64,000 bases of DNA from Deinococcus koreensis (lineage in GTDB: Bacteria; Deinococcota; Deinococci; Deinococcales; Deinococcaceae), in NCBI RefSeq assembly GCF_002901445.1, contig NZ_PPPD01000005.1:1-64000 (forward strand), written 5' to 3'. Both the position numbers and the translations under genes were made by a program. The notes beneath the pieces were generated by a model. It was not told the DNA's origin. It did not search any database and worked only from the letters and a program-made list of their open reading frames with translations. How positions within the stretch are numbered: the stretch's first letter is position 1; every line of letters starts with the position of its first letter. Positions 8,743-16,159 of this stretch are shown piece by piece.

Positions 8743-9144
8743 GCCCACGACGAGCAAGACGCTTTGGTCGGCGAACAGGCCGAGCCGGCGTCCGCGCTTG
8801 AACCAGTGCAGGTCGCGGCGCTCCGAGCGCAGTTGGCCGTCCGCGTGCGCGATTCAGCCCAGCGCGACCTGCGCGTCGACTTCGAGCACCTCGCGCTCCG
8901 CCTCGGCGTACCAGCCTGGGTCTCCAGCGCTGCTGGCCAGGAAGACGTGCAGGATCTCGCCCTCCCGGTACCCGAAGAGCAGCTCGCCACGCACGCGGGC
9001 AGGCGAGGACAGCGGACGTCGCAACTCCTTGACGACCGCGGATGACAGATGAACCCGACTCAGCGCTTCCCGTACGGTCGGGGGCGCCGGCACGGGCCCC
9101 GTCGGCATCCAGTGCTCCCGTTCCTGAACCCACACCGTGTCCAT
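8740..9144 (-). pseudogene. Broken gene of unknown function, truncated by the IS5 remnant
   Basis: From the ATG at 9144 the frame gives a protein-like sequence, including GELLFGYREGEILHVFLASS and GWYAEAEREVLEVDAQVALG. An in-frame TGA then occurs near 8851-8856. After it the same frame continues sensibly as IAHADGQLRSERRDLHWFKRGRRLGLFADQSVLLVVG and stops inside the IS end at 8740. A TGG-to-TGA change would explain the internal stop. The gene thus has two lesions, a nonsense codon and a 3' end replaced by IS DNA. I do not recognise the family; homologues in related genomes would settle both lesions. Confidence 0.45.
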
Positions 9145-9346
9145 ACACGCTTCGCGAAGCGCCCTGGAGACTGGACGGAGGACTGTAGGGAACGACCGGG
9201 CCGCGACCCCATAGGGGCAACCACTTGGTTTCGCGCAGTTCTAAAGTCGGACACGTCTGCTCAGCGCGATCTTGGACAGCCGTGCCGAAAGGGCGAAAAC
9301 ACAGTCGCGCTCCGGCATTGATGACGCCCAGACGATGCCGCCATCT

Positions 9347-9820
9347 TCACCGGAAGGTGAAGTTCACGACACCGTCGATGTAAGGGACGGCCCCGTCTGG
9401 GACATCGATCCGGCCCCCTGTCAGGCGCCGGTATTTTATCTGGTCATCGGACGACAGTCTCGAGTACTTGAACTCCAACCTGACATCGCTGCCCTTCGGG
9501 ATGCTCGCGGAAGGTAGGTTCGTCGACATGCCCTGACCCCTGCGCAAGAGCATGGGTGGGGAGAGCGACATCAAACACCCTGTCTGGTTCACGCGGGCGT
9601 ACTCGCGACGCGAAGCCACGTTCGTCACGCTTACGGCGAATGGTCTCGGGCAAGAATCTTTGACGATCACGTCGGAACCGGTGTTATTGATCAACTCTAC
9701 CCGCAGGGTGGAGTCCCGGAGCGTGGCTCTCCCCGCGAATTCTTTCGGTTCCGTGTCGCAGCTGACGAGCAGAACAGCGAGAAGCGTGTGGACAAGGAAC
9801 CATGCGCGTTGCGTCTCCAT
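9347..9820 (-). CDS. Putative lipoprotein of unknown function
   Basis: A 157-residue protein starting at the ATG at 9820, with GGAGG 5 nt upstream on the minus strand; a TTG at 9832 is a poorer choice. The N-terminus has a short charged region, the hydrophobic FLVHTLLAVLL and a lipobox LVSC with cleavage expected before Cys. The mature part looks beta-rich (RVELINNTGSDVIV and later VRLEFKYSRL) and has two further cysteines that could pair. It is probably membrane-anchored on the outside of the cytoplasmic membrane or in the outer membrane. It shares strand and lower GC with the lipoprotein and protease upstream of it, suggesting a common origin. No family recognised. Confidence 0.65.
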   Translation of the reverse strand: METQRAWFLVHTLLAVLLVSCDTEPKEFAGRATLRDSTLRVELINNTGSDVIVKDSCPRPFAVSVTNVASRREYARVNQTGCLMSLSPPMLLRRGQGMSTNLPSASIPKGSDVRLEFKYSRLSSDDQIKYRRLTGGRIDVPDGAVPYIDGVVNFTFR

Positions 9821-9954
9821 CCCCTCCTCCAAGTTCCAAGTTCAGTCTGAACCGCAGATCGCACGTCGGCCATGAGATTCTATACGGGCGCTCAGCACGA
9901 GAGTGGATCGCGGTTGGTGTGTCGATCCGCTCTCGTGCCGTAGACTCCAGATAG

Positions 9955-10617
9955 CTACGGCAAGTTAATCTTCTTGCCCTTCATGTCGATAAGAGTTTTG
10001 TCTTTGGAAGCAATGTCGAGGGCCGCGAACTGCGATTCTTTCTGTTTGCCAAGGGCGACGATGCGGACGGTTGGCAAGCGTCCCGGCTCGTTGTAAAAAC
10101 GTTGGGAGAACGATTTGAAGGTTCCGTCCTTCAAGGAATTGGTCGAGATCCAATCGACTTTTTTGGACGCCAAATTGACGCGCATCATCATCACCCAGTC
10201 GGTAGTGTCGTCGTCATGCGGCGTCGAGAGGACGATCAAGGCCTGCTTTTTGCTGCCGACGCTGTAGATTTCATTCTCGTCAACCAGGTGATACACATCG
10301 GACACCCACATTTGGCCCAAATTCAGGTTGTTTTTGGTGGCGACTTCTTTGAGCTTCGTTCGCACTTCATACAACAAGTCTGGGTCTATGGCCTCGACGC
10401 CCTCCAGGTTGGCTGGAGCAGAAGTTCGGAAAACCGCGGTTCGCATCGGCCTGATCATGCGATTGATCTCGTTCGTGTTTGTGATCGCATCGTTGAAGCT
10501 CGCGACGGCGTTGCTTTTGATCGCCGAGTCTTGGGGTTGCGAACCTGCGGGGTGCGGGTATTCCGAACAAGCAACAACGGCGATGGCCAGCAAGGGCAAG
10601 ACAACAAATTTCCTCAT
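9955..10617 (-). CDS. Putative lipoprotein partnered with the secreted protease
   Basis: A 220-residue protein starting at the ATG at 10617 behind GGAGGATCT; an in-frame ATG at 10641 would overlap the protease end and lacks the signal layout. The signal sequence MRKFVVLPLLAIAVVAC gives a lipobox VVAC. The mature protein is mixed alpha/beta with VLSTPHDDDTTDWVMMMRVNL and a basic C-terminus. It starts 20 bp after the stop of the protease gene, so both are probably one operon. A role as chaperone, inhibitor or anchor of the protease is suggested only by linkage. The family is not recognised. Base composition is clearly more AT-rich than the transfer genes. Confidence 0.65.
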   Translation of the reverse strand: MRKFVVLPLLAIAVVACSEYPHPAGSQPQDSAIKSNAVASFNDAITNTNEINRMIRPMRTAVFRTSAPANLEGVEAIDPDLLYEVRTKLKEVATKNNLNLGQMWVSDVYHLVDENEIYSVGSKKQALIVLSTPHDDDTTDWVMMMRVNLASKKVDWISTNSLKDGTFKSFSQRFYNEPGRLPTVRIVALGKQKESQFAALDIASKDKTLIDMKGKKINLP

Positions 10618-10637
10618 AGATCCTCCGTTTTCAAAGA

Positions 10638-11960
10638 TCACCAGATGATCGTGACGTTGAGGTCGTTTTCAATCTGACGTCCTGGCCCCCAACACATGAT
10701 CGGGTCGTTGGTGGAATCCTTGATGCCACCCGAATTTAAGACGCCCACTGGCTGCACGACGTTGTTGACGACGGCCCACACGGGCGCCCCGCTGTCGCCA
10801 GGCCCTGCAGTGGTGTTTTTCGCGCAGTGCATGCCCCGGAACTCGATGGTTGTCCCGCTGCTGTCGGTCCAGCCGAAGGTGCGAACGTAATCGTAGAATT
10901 TGACCACGCCGTAATTTTTGCCGCTCGTCCTTCCGACGTAGAAGACGTTCCCACCGATGGCGGGTTGATAGACCGATCCATAATACGAGTTGTAAGAGAC
11001 GGGACTGAGTGCCCCGGTCGGCGTGGTGGCGTAATTGCCAATCACATAGTTGGTGGTCGACAAGACAAGGAAGGCCGAGTCGGAGGTACCGCAATAGGTC
11101 GCGGTGTTTCCAGGAGTGCCGGCGCAGCCATTGACGGGTGCACGGTTCTGAACGTTGCCAATCGACGTCCCAGCTCTCGGCTGATTGAAATATTCTTTGT
11201 TGGTCGTATTGAAGTTTTGACGGGTCGTGCAGTGGAGGGCAGTCAACATCCCTATCGCCGCGTCGCTGTTGCGTCGGGCGAACATGGCGACAGTACAGGT
11301 CTCCGAGTTCGTCGTGTTGAAAATCTCGGTGCCAGGCAGCACTGGCCGACATGAATCCGTCAAGGCATTGCAATTTGCCACCGCCTGCGCGCTCAACCTG
11401 GTCTCGCTTTTTGTATCGTTTATGGGGAAGATGGCGAACTGGACGGCGCTTTTGGGCACCTCAAGTTCATGCAGAATCTCTTCGACCCTAGAGACCGTCA
11501 GGCTGTCGGATCGAATGGAGAGGTCCAGGCGATTGTTCCGGAAGTCGGTTCCAATGCCGATTGCGTACCGTCCTCCAATCGTGCGAACAATTTTCGCGCT
11601 CCAGTCCGACAACTGAACGTAAGAGAAGTCGACAGGAACAATCCTGACGGGCTTGGATTCCGGCACCAGTATATCCAGGCCCCGGCCTCTCAAGATTTGC
11701 CCCGCCAATTTCAGGGACTGCTGCTTGAAACTTTCAGATTGCGACGTCAGTGGGCCCATTTTTGACTGCGCCACGTACACGTTGAAACCTCCCTCTTCCT
11801 CGATCAAACCGGCGAAACCCGGAAAACCATTTTGTCCAATCTCTCTATACGTTTGCTCAATAGTTTTGTAATTACCTGAACTTTCAGCAAGAACGAAAGT
11901 AGACAACATCAATGTTGAAATAGCAATCAAACAAACCGACACTCTTCCCCTTTTATTCAT
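10638..11960 (-). CDS. Secreted trypsin-like serine protease (S1 family)
   Basis: A 440-residue pre-pro-protease. Residues 1-25 form a signal peptide (CLIAISTLMLSTFVLA). A pro-region of about 165 residues follows, then the chymotrypsin-fold domain from about residue 205. The catalytic triad can be placed at His243 (MLTALHC), Asp294 (GTSDSAF) and Ser390 (GPGDSGAPVW). Cys223/Cys244 and Cys379/Cys423 are positioned for disulfides like those in streptogrisin and alpha-lytic-type enzymes. AAGGAG lies 6 nt before the ATG. GC content is visibly lower than in the flanking transfer genes, which with the adjacent IS elements points to separate acquisition. Substrate unknown; exported, so likely extracellular protein degradation or processing. 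Confidence 0.85.
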   Translation of the reverse strand: MNKRGRVSVCLIAISTLMLSTFVLAESSGNYKTIEQTYREIGQNGFPGFAGLIEEEGGFNVYVAQSKMGPLTSQSESFKQQSLKLAGQILRGRGLDILVPESKPVRIVPVDFSYVQLSDWSAKIVRTIGGRYAIGIGTDFRNNRLDLSIRSDSLTVSRVEEILHELEVPKSAVQFAIFPINDTKSETRLSAQAVANCNALTDSCRPVLPGTEIFNTTNSETCTVAMFARRNSDAAIGMLTALHCTTRQNFNTTNKEYFNQPRAGTSIGNVQNRAPVNGCAGTPGNTATYCGTSDSAFLVLSTTNYVIGNYATTPTGALSPVSYNSYYGSVYQPAIGGNVFYVGRTSGKNYGVVKFYDYVRTFGWTDSSGTTIEFRGMHCAKNTTAGPGDSGAPVWAVVNNVVQPVGVLNSGGIKDSTNDPIMCWGPGRQIENDLNVTIIW

Positions 11961-12370
11961 ATTGAACTCCTTCGAACTAATACGTATGACTGTGGCGCTT
12001 GAGCCAAAATTGCCTCACTCGTTAATTGCCACATGGCTATGTAAGGGTGTCGAGATCGTATCAGCACAGACGTCGTATGTCCTGCCAAAAGCGACACGCA
12101 AATTTTATGCCATCTTACTTCAATGGTTGAACGTCGAGTTGTTTAAGAACCTACGTTTTCCTGGCATCAGCAGGTTGCTCGTGGTCATGAAAAATGACCA
12201 CGAGGCCTGGCACGGCGGCAGACCACAAGCGGTGTCCGCATGCGTTGACTTGGACTTGTCACTGCCAAAACCACCGCGTGGGAGGCCGCTTTATCTGAAA
12301 TCGCAGACTGGATGGCACCCCGCTCAGCGCCTGCGCACCGTCAACAGCCACTCCACTGCGCGTGGTGAGG
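11961..12370. other. AT-rich non-coding stretch with a perfect 11-bp hairpin
   Basis: No convincing gene; a plus-strand frame from 11962 runs into the IS and has no ribosome site. The stretch should hold the protease promoter (minus strand). At 12178-12204 a perfect inverted repeat CTCGTGGTCAT and ATGACCACGAG flanks a GAAAA loop. No T-run follows on either side, so it may be an operator or an RNA hairpin rather than a terminator. Confidence 0.5.
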
Positions 12371-12374
12371 TTAA

Positions 12375-13316
12375 AGTGCGTCTGAAAAAAGTGCTGGCGC
12401 AAGTTTTCCTCGCTTATGGATCTGGAGGACGATGAGGTGGATGTGGTACATACATGACCCGATCTGCGTACCCAAATGACCTCACCGATGCTGAATGGAA
12501 AGTCCTCCAGCAGCTTCTCCCTGTTAACGCCCCACGTGGTCGTCCTCGCAAGTGGTCGTCGCGGGAGATCCTGAACGGCATCTTTTATGTCCTCCGTGGT
12601 GGCATTACCTGGCGGGCGATGCCGCACGACCTGCCCCCCTGGCAAACCATCTACCACTATCACCGGCTGTGGAGGCTGAGAGGCGTGTGGGAGCGACTGC
12701 ACACCACACTTCGAGAATGGGTATGTCAGCGAGGGGGTCGCGAAGCGACCCCAAGCGCGGGAATTATTGACAGTCAATCGGTCAAAACGACCGAGGCCGG
12801 CGGGCCGCGTGGCTACGACGGGGGCAAGAAGGTGAAGGGGCGAAAGCGTCATCTGCTGGTCGATACGCTGGGGCCCGTCATGGCCATCAAGGTGCATGAG
12901 GCGGATATCCAAGACCGCGCCGGCGCGGTCTTGCTCCTGCGCGATCTGCCGAACGTCTTTCCCCGCATACGGCATCTATGGGCCGATGCGGGCTACACCG
13001 GCAAGCTGGCGGGCGATATCAAAACGTACCTGGGCTGGACGCTAGAGATCGTGAAGCATCCCTGGTCGGGCTGGCAGGGCACCTGGGCACCCAAAAACGC
13101 ACCTTCACGGGTCGTGGAGGTGCCGAAAGGGTTCGTGGTGCTCAAGCGCCGGTGGGTGGTCGAGCGCACCTTCGCGTGGCTGGGAAAGTCGAGGCGCATG
13201 GCCAAGGACGACGAAGCGCTGGTGGACACCGCTGAGAACCTTGTGTACGAAGTCATGATCCGGTTGATGGTGCGCCGGCTGGCAAAATCCCCGCCCTGAC
13301 CTTTATCAGACGCACT
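12375..13316 (+). mobile_element. Intact IS5-family insertion sequence
   Basis: The terminal inverted repeats begin AGTGCGTCTGA on both sides (left 12375, right ending 13316). They are flanked by TTAA on each side (12371-12374 and 13317-13320), which fits a YTAR-type 4-bp target duplication of the IS5 group. Length is about 942 bp. It encodes one full transposase and appears functional. It lies between the protease island and the second half of the transfer locus. Confidence 0.85.
12454..13299 (+). CDS. IS5-family transposase
   Basis: A 281-residue DDE transposase. The N-terminal domain (LTDAEWKVLQQLLP, then RGRPRKWSSREILNGIFYVLRGG) is the DUF4096-type DNA-binding region. The catalytic residues are visible as Asp in IIDSQSVKT, Asp in WADAGYTG and Glu in RRWVVERTFAWL, with KGRKRHLLVDTLG between the first two. 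No frameshift or stop interrupts the frame, so it should be active. The gene ends 17 bp before the right inverted repeat. Start at the ATG at 12454 fits the family N-terminus. Confidence 0.93.
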   Translation: MTRSAYPNDLTDAEWKVLQQLLPVNAPRGRPRKWSSREILNGIFYVLRGGITWRAMPHDLPPWQTIYHYHRLWRLRGVWERLHTTLREWVCQRGGREATPSAGIIDSQSVKTTEAGGPRGYDGGKKVKGRKRHLLVDTLGPVMAIKVHEADIQDRAGAVLLLRDLPNVFPRIRHLWADAGYTGKLAGDIKTYLGWTLEIVKHPWSGWQGTWAPKNAPSRVVEVPKGFVVLKRRWVVERTFAWLGKSRRMAKDDEALVDTAENLVYEVMIRLMVRRLAKSPP

Positions 13317-13384
13317 TTAAGTACTGGCGCTTGAGTGGGTCAGGATGATGACCTTCGCCAAGTGTTATCCCGTGTTCGCTGGCT

Positions 13385-15277
13385 TCAGGGGGCGCCTGCA
13401 GCCGGCCCCACGCCGAACAGAATGATCACGTCGGTATTCGTGGCGACGTCAGCCACGACCGTGATGGTTTCATGGCCTTCAGGGAGCTGCGCCAACTTGC
13501 CCAACTCGCCCTGGAGCACCTGGGCGAAGGCCGGGGCCTGCCGGTTGACCGTCGTGACGGTGCCGTTGGTGGTCGTCGTGCCGGCAGCGGAGAGCGCCTG
13601 GGTGTACACGTTCAGGCTGTTCAGACCCGCGCGGGCCAGATCGAGGCCGAGGGTGGGCGCCATCGGGCGGACGCTGGCCGCCACTCCTTGCGCCAGGTTG
13701 CCCCCCGCCGCCTGATACCCGAGGGCCTGCACCGGGTAGGTCTTGCCAGACTTCATGTGCACGAAGCGGCCAAAGGTCATGTCCACGCGCCCGAGGGCCG
13801 GGTTGTAGGACGCGGTGCCGATCCAGTTGCCCTCACTGGACACCACCACGACCGGCACCGCCACGCCTGCGGCCGTGCGAATGGCGGTCAGGGTCTTGGC
13901 GGGAATCTGTGAGGTGGGGCTGAACTTCGGTGCGTCCGGATCCGGTGTGGCGGGCACGTTGCCGAACTCCGCCCCACCCGTGGTATTGGCTGGAGCACCG
14001 GCGGGCACCCGGGGCGTGGCGCGGCGCTGGTACATGATCGCGCCGCCCCGGGCACTGGCGGTGGTCACGCCGCTTTGTTCCTGCTGGTCAGTCAGGCTGT
14101 TGCCTGTGTCCACCCCGCTGGAACCCTGCGCGGAGGCCTGGTAGACCATTGCCGAGCGCGGGGCGCTGCTGTCACCGCCTTCTTTTGTGGACGCCTGATA
14201 CAGCAGGGCCGACTGGGGCGGGGGCGACTGCTGCTCCGTGGCCTTCGTCTCAGCGGGCTTTTGATAGATCAGGGCCTGCCCGCGTTCGGGGGGCGTGACC
14301 TCAGGTGCCGCCGTGGCCATGGTGGCGGGAGAGGGCCTGCCCTGGGCTGGAGCACTGGCCTCGCCGCCGAAGAGACTGGAGGAGGTCATGGGCGGCGGAT
14401 CCACAGTTTCAAGGGCAACGGGCTTGGCGGGAGCCGGGGCCGGTTCAGGGGTGTCCGCCACGGCGAACGGCTGCACGGGGGGGGCAGAGTCCTCGCCGCC
14501 AAAGGGAGCGCTGGCAGAAGGGCTGGAGATGGCCACCGGAACCGGCGCGGCATCTGGAAGGGCGGTGACGGGCGCTGGTTCCTGCGGCACGTCCACCTCG
14601 CGGAAGACGGCTGGCGGCGGCGGTGTGGCGCTGGTGCTGGCCGTCACGGGCTGAGGGGGTTCATCAATGGGCGTTTCCTCGGGTGTGAAGGTTCCCGTGG
14701 CCCCTTCCGCGTCCAGGGTGTCGAGCTTGGCCTGGGTGGCCGGATCCGAGGCCTTGTTGGGGTTCGGTGCACCGTCGGGGAAAGCGCCGCTGGTGTCGGT
14801 ACGGTCTGCCTGACCGGCTGGGGTGCTGTCTTCAGGGCCGCCGCTGTTCTGCTCTGTGGTGGTCGTGGTGCTGGACGCCACGACCGTCCTGGGCTTGGGA
14901 GCGGTCACGCTGTAGATCAGGACGCCACCCATGAGCACTCCGGCCGCCATCAGGCCGGAGCGCAGCACGCGGTTGCGATCCCACACCAGGTGCCCGTCGA
15001 GCCCCCGCCGCATCAACAGCCGCTCGGTGACACGGTTCATGCGGTGGCGCCACGTCTGATGCGGTGCGCGGGGTGAGGGCGGCGGCAGCAAATCTGCAGG
15101 GTCTGCCTGCTCCGCCTCTACAAGCTTCGCGGCCAGGCGCGGGTGCTTGCGCTGGATGGCCATGAAGGTGCTGAGGTAGTCGCCGTCGTCTGGATCGGGA
15201 ATCACCACCGTCTCGCCCAGGGCCCTGAGCTCGTCTTGAACCTCCCGCCGCGTCTTCTCAAACAGTGCTCTATTCAT
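13385..15277 (-). CDS. VirB10/TrbI-like type IV secretion protein
   Basis: A 630-residue protein with the VirB10 layout. A cytoplasmic N-terminus of about 105 residues is followed by one membrane helix near 110-128 (GLMAAGVLMGGVLIYSV), a long Ala/Pro/Thr-rich periplasmic linker to about residue 470, and a C-terminal beta-rich domain. The latter contains PAKTLTAIRTAAGVAVPVVVV and NWIGTASYNPALGRVDMTFGRFV, resembling the TrbI/VirB10 barrel strand region. VirB10 spans both membranes and transmits ATP energy to the channel. It is encoded divergently from the VirB2-VirB6 genes with an 87-bp regulatory gap. The linker is unusually long. Assignment rests on architecture and place; direct motif support is moderate. 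Confidence 0.6.
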   Translation of the reverse strand: MNRALFEKTRREVQDELRALGETVVIPDPDDGDYLSTFMAIQRKHPRLAAKLVEAEQADPADLLPPPSPRAPHQTWRHRMNRVTERLLMRRGLDGHLVWDRNRVLRSGLMAAGVLMGGVLIYSVTAPKPRTVVASSTTTTTEQNSGGPEDSTPAGQADRTDTSGAFPDGAPNPNKASDPATQAKLDTLDAEGATGTFTPEETPIDEPPQPVTASTSATPPPPAVFREVDVPQEPAPVTALPDAAPVPVAISSPSASAPFGGEDSAPPVQPFAVADTPEPAPAPAKPVALETVDPPPMTSSSLFGGEASAPAQGRPSPATMATAAPEVTPPERGQALIYQKPAETKATEQQSPPPQSALLYQASTKEGGDSSAPRSAMVYQASAQGSSGVDTGNSLTDQQEQSGVTTASARGGAIMYQRRATPRVPAGAPANTTGGAEFGNVPATPDPDAPKFSPTSQIPAKTLTAIRTAAGVAVPVVVVSSEGNWIGTASYNPALGRVDMTFGRFVHMKSGKTYPVQALGYQAAGGNLAQGVAASVRPMAPTLGLDLARAGLNSLNVYTQALSAAGTTTTNGTVTTVNRQAPAFAQVLQGELGKLAQLPEGHETITVVADVATNTDVIILFGVGPAAGAP

Positions 15278-15283
15278 AAGCCC

Positions 15284-15340
15284 TATACTAGCCTGTTTGG
15301 GAAATGTTTACATACTAGTATTTGGGAATAGCGTCTTAGA
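15284..15340. promoter_or_regulatory. Divergent regulatory region between virB10-like and virB2-like genes
   Basis: An 87-bp gap separates the divergent genes. It holds two direct copies of ACTAG followed by TTTGGGAA (15287-15304 and 15314-15328), a perfect 10-bp palindrome ATACTAGTAT (15312-15321), and CGTC-TTA-GACG (15332-15342). Repeats of this kind between divergent transfer genes suggest a dedicated repressor or activator site controlling both directions. GGGAGG precedes the ATG at 15365. Confidence 0.5.
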
Positions 15341-15364
15341 CGTTTCAAACCAGGGAGGCCACAT

Positions 15365-15808
15365 ATGATGATTCAGAGCAAGAAGGCGAACTTTTCCCGG
15401 CTGGTGGTGGGCATGCAGGTGCGGAGCCTGGGGGACACGATGGCCCGTCTGGTCATGCGCGGCGTGATGAGCGTGCAGGATGCGCGGGCACGGACGCAGT
15501 CCCTGTTCATGGCCGCGTTCATGGTGATGTTCGGCTTGATAGACCAAGCCGTGGCGCAGACCCTCACCGGGAGCGGCAGCAACAGGCCAGATGAGATCAT
15601 TGCGGGCGCGGTGTGCGGTGCCAACGGCTGGCTGACGTGGTTCACGTCCCTCAAATTCCTCGTGGTGATTCTGGTCGGCGGCCTCATCGGCTTCTTCATC
15701 GGGCGCGCGGTCGGCAAGCGTGACAACGACGGCATCGTGGGCGTCATCATCGCCATCCTCGGCCTCGGCGCGATCCGCCTGCTGGTCAAAGTCGTCACCA
15801 CCTGCTGA
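15365..15808 (+). CDS. VirB2/TrbC-like pilin
   Basis: A 147-residue protein with a long leader. Residues about 45-66 (SLFMAAFMVMFGLIDQAVAQ) look like a signal peptide ending AQ. After cleavage about 80 residues remain, with two membrane helices (FLVVILVGGLIGFFIGRAVG and IVGVIIAILGLGAIRLLVKVV) joined by a short polar loop GKRDNDG. This is the classic VirB2/TrbC pilin plan. Such proteins polymerise into the conjugative pilus. It is the first gene of the VirB2-VirB3-VirB4 order, which strongly supports the call. One Cys in the mature N-terminus and one at the end are unusual. Confidence 0.75.
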   Translation: MMIQSKKANFSRLVVGMQVRSLGDTMARLVMRGVMSVQDARARTQSLFMAAFMVMFGLIDQAVAQTLTGSGSNRPDEIIAGAVCGANGWLTWFTSLKFLVVILVGGLIGFFIGRAVGKRDNDGIVGVIIAILGLGAIRLLVKVVTTC

Positions 15809-15826
15809 GGCAGCCCGGGAGAGATC

Positions 15827-16156
15827 GTGAGCGAACGCCGCTTTAAGGGGTACAGCACCATCACCAAGAGTGGGTTCTTCGGCACCTTCACCCTGTGGGA
15901 GTTCATGGCCGTCCTGGGCGCTGGCATTTTCGGCTCCGGGCTGTCGAACGCCAATGGCGCGGCCCCCATGGTGTACGGGGTGGTGGCGGGCAGCGTCACG
16001 CTGCTGGTGGTGCTGTTCTCCAGGCGAACCCTGAGCACCTACCCCAAATTGTTTACCCACATCTACAGCTACCTGAACCGAACCGACTACTACCACGTCG
16101 GGCCGGAACGCAACTACAAGCCGGTGCTGAGCGATGCCCGGCACCAAAAGAGGTGA
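15827..16156 (+). CDS. VirB3/TrbD-like inner-membrane protein
   Basis: A 109-residue protein starting at GTG behind GGGAGAG. It has one or two hydrophobic segments (FMAVLGAGIFGSGLSNANGAAPMVYGVVAGSVTLLVVLF) and a polar C-terminus. VirB3 proteins are this size and lie just before VirB4, with which they interact in the inner membrane and sometimes fuse. The gene ends 3 bp before the GTG of the VirB4 gene. The call rests on size, topology and synteny, as VirB3 has little sequence signature. Confidence 0.65.
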   Translation: MSERRFKGYSTITKSGFFGTFTLWEFMAVLGAGIFGSGLSNANGAAPMVYGVVAGSVTLLVVLFSRRTLSTYPKLFTHIYSYLNRTDYYHVGPERNYKPVLSDARHQKR

Positions 16157-16159
16157 GCG

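Noticed and set aside
8159..9220. Minus-strand frame of 353 codons across the IS5 remnant
   Set aside because: It reads through the IS in the antisense direction and has Arg/Pro/Ala-rich, non-protein-like sequence; the other minus frame from 9144 looks like the true gene.
11962..12435. Plus-strand frame of 157 codons upstream of the IS5 element
   Set aside because: No ribosome site, runs through the hairpin and the IS left end, and no family resemblance.
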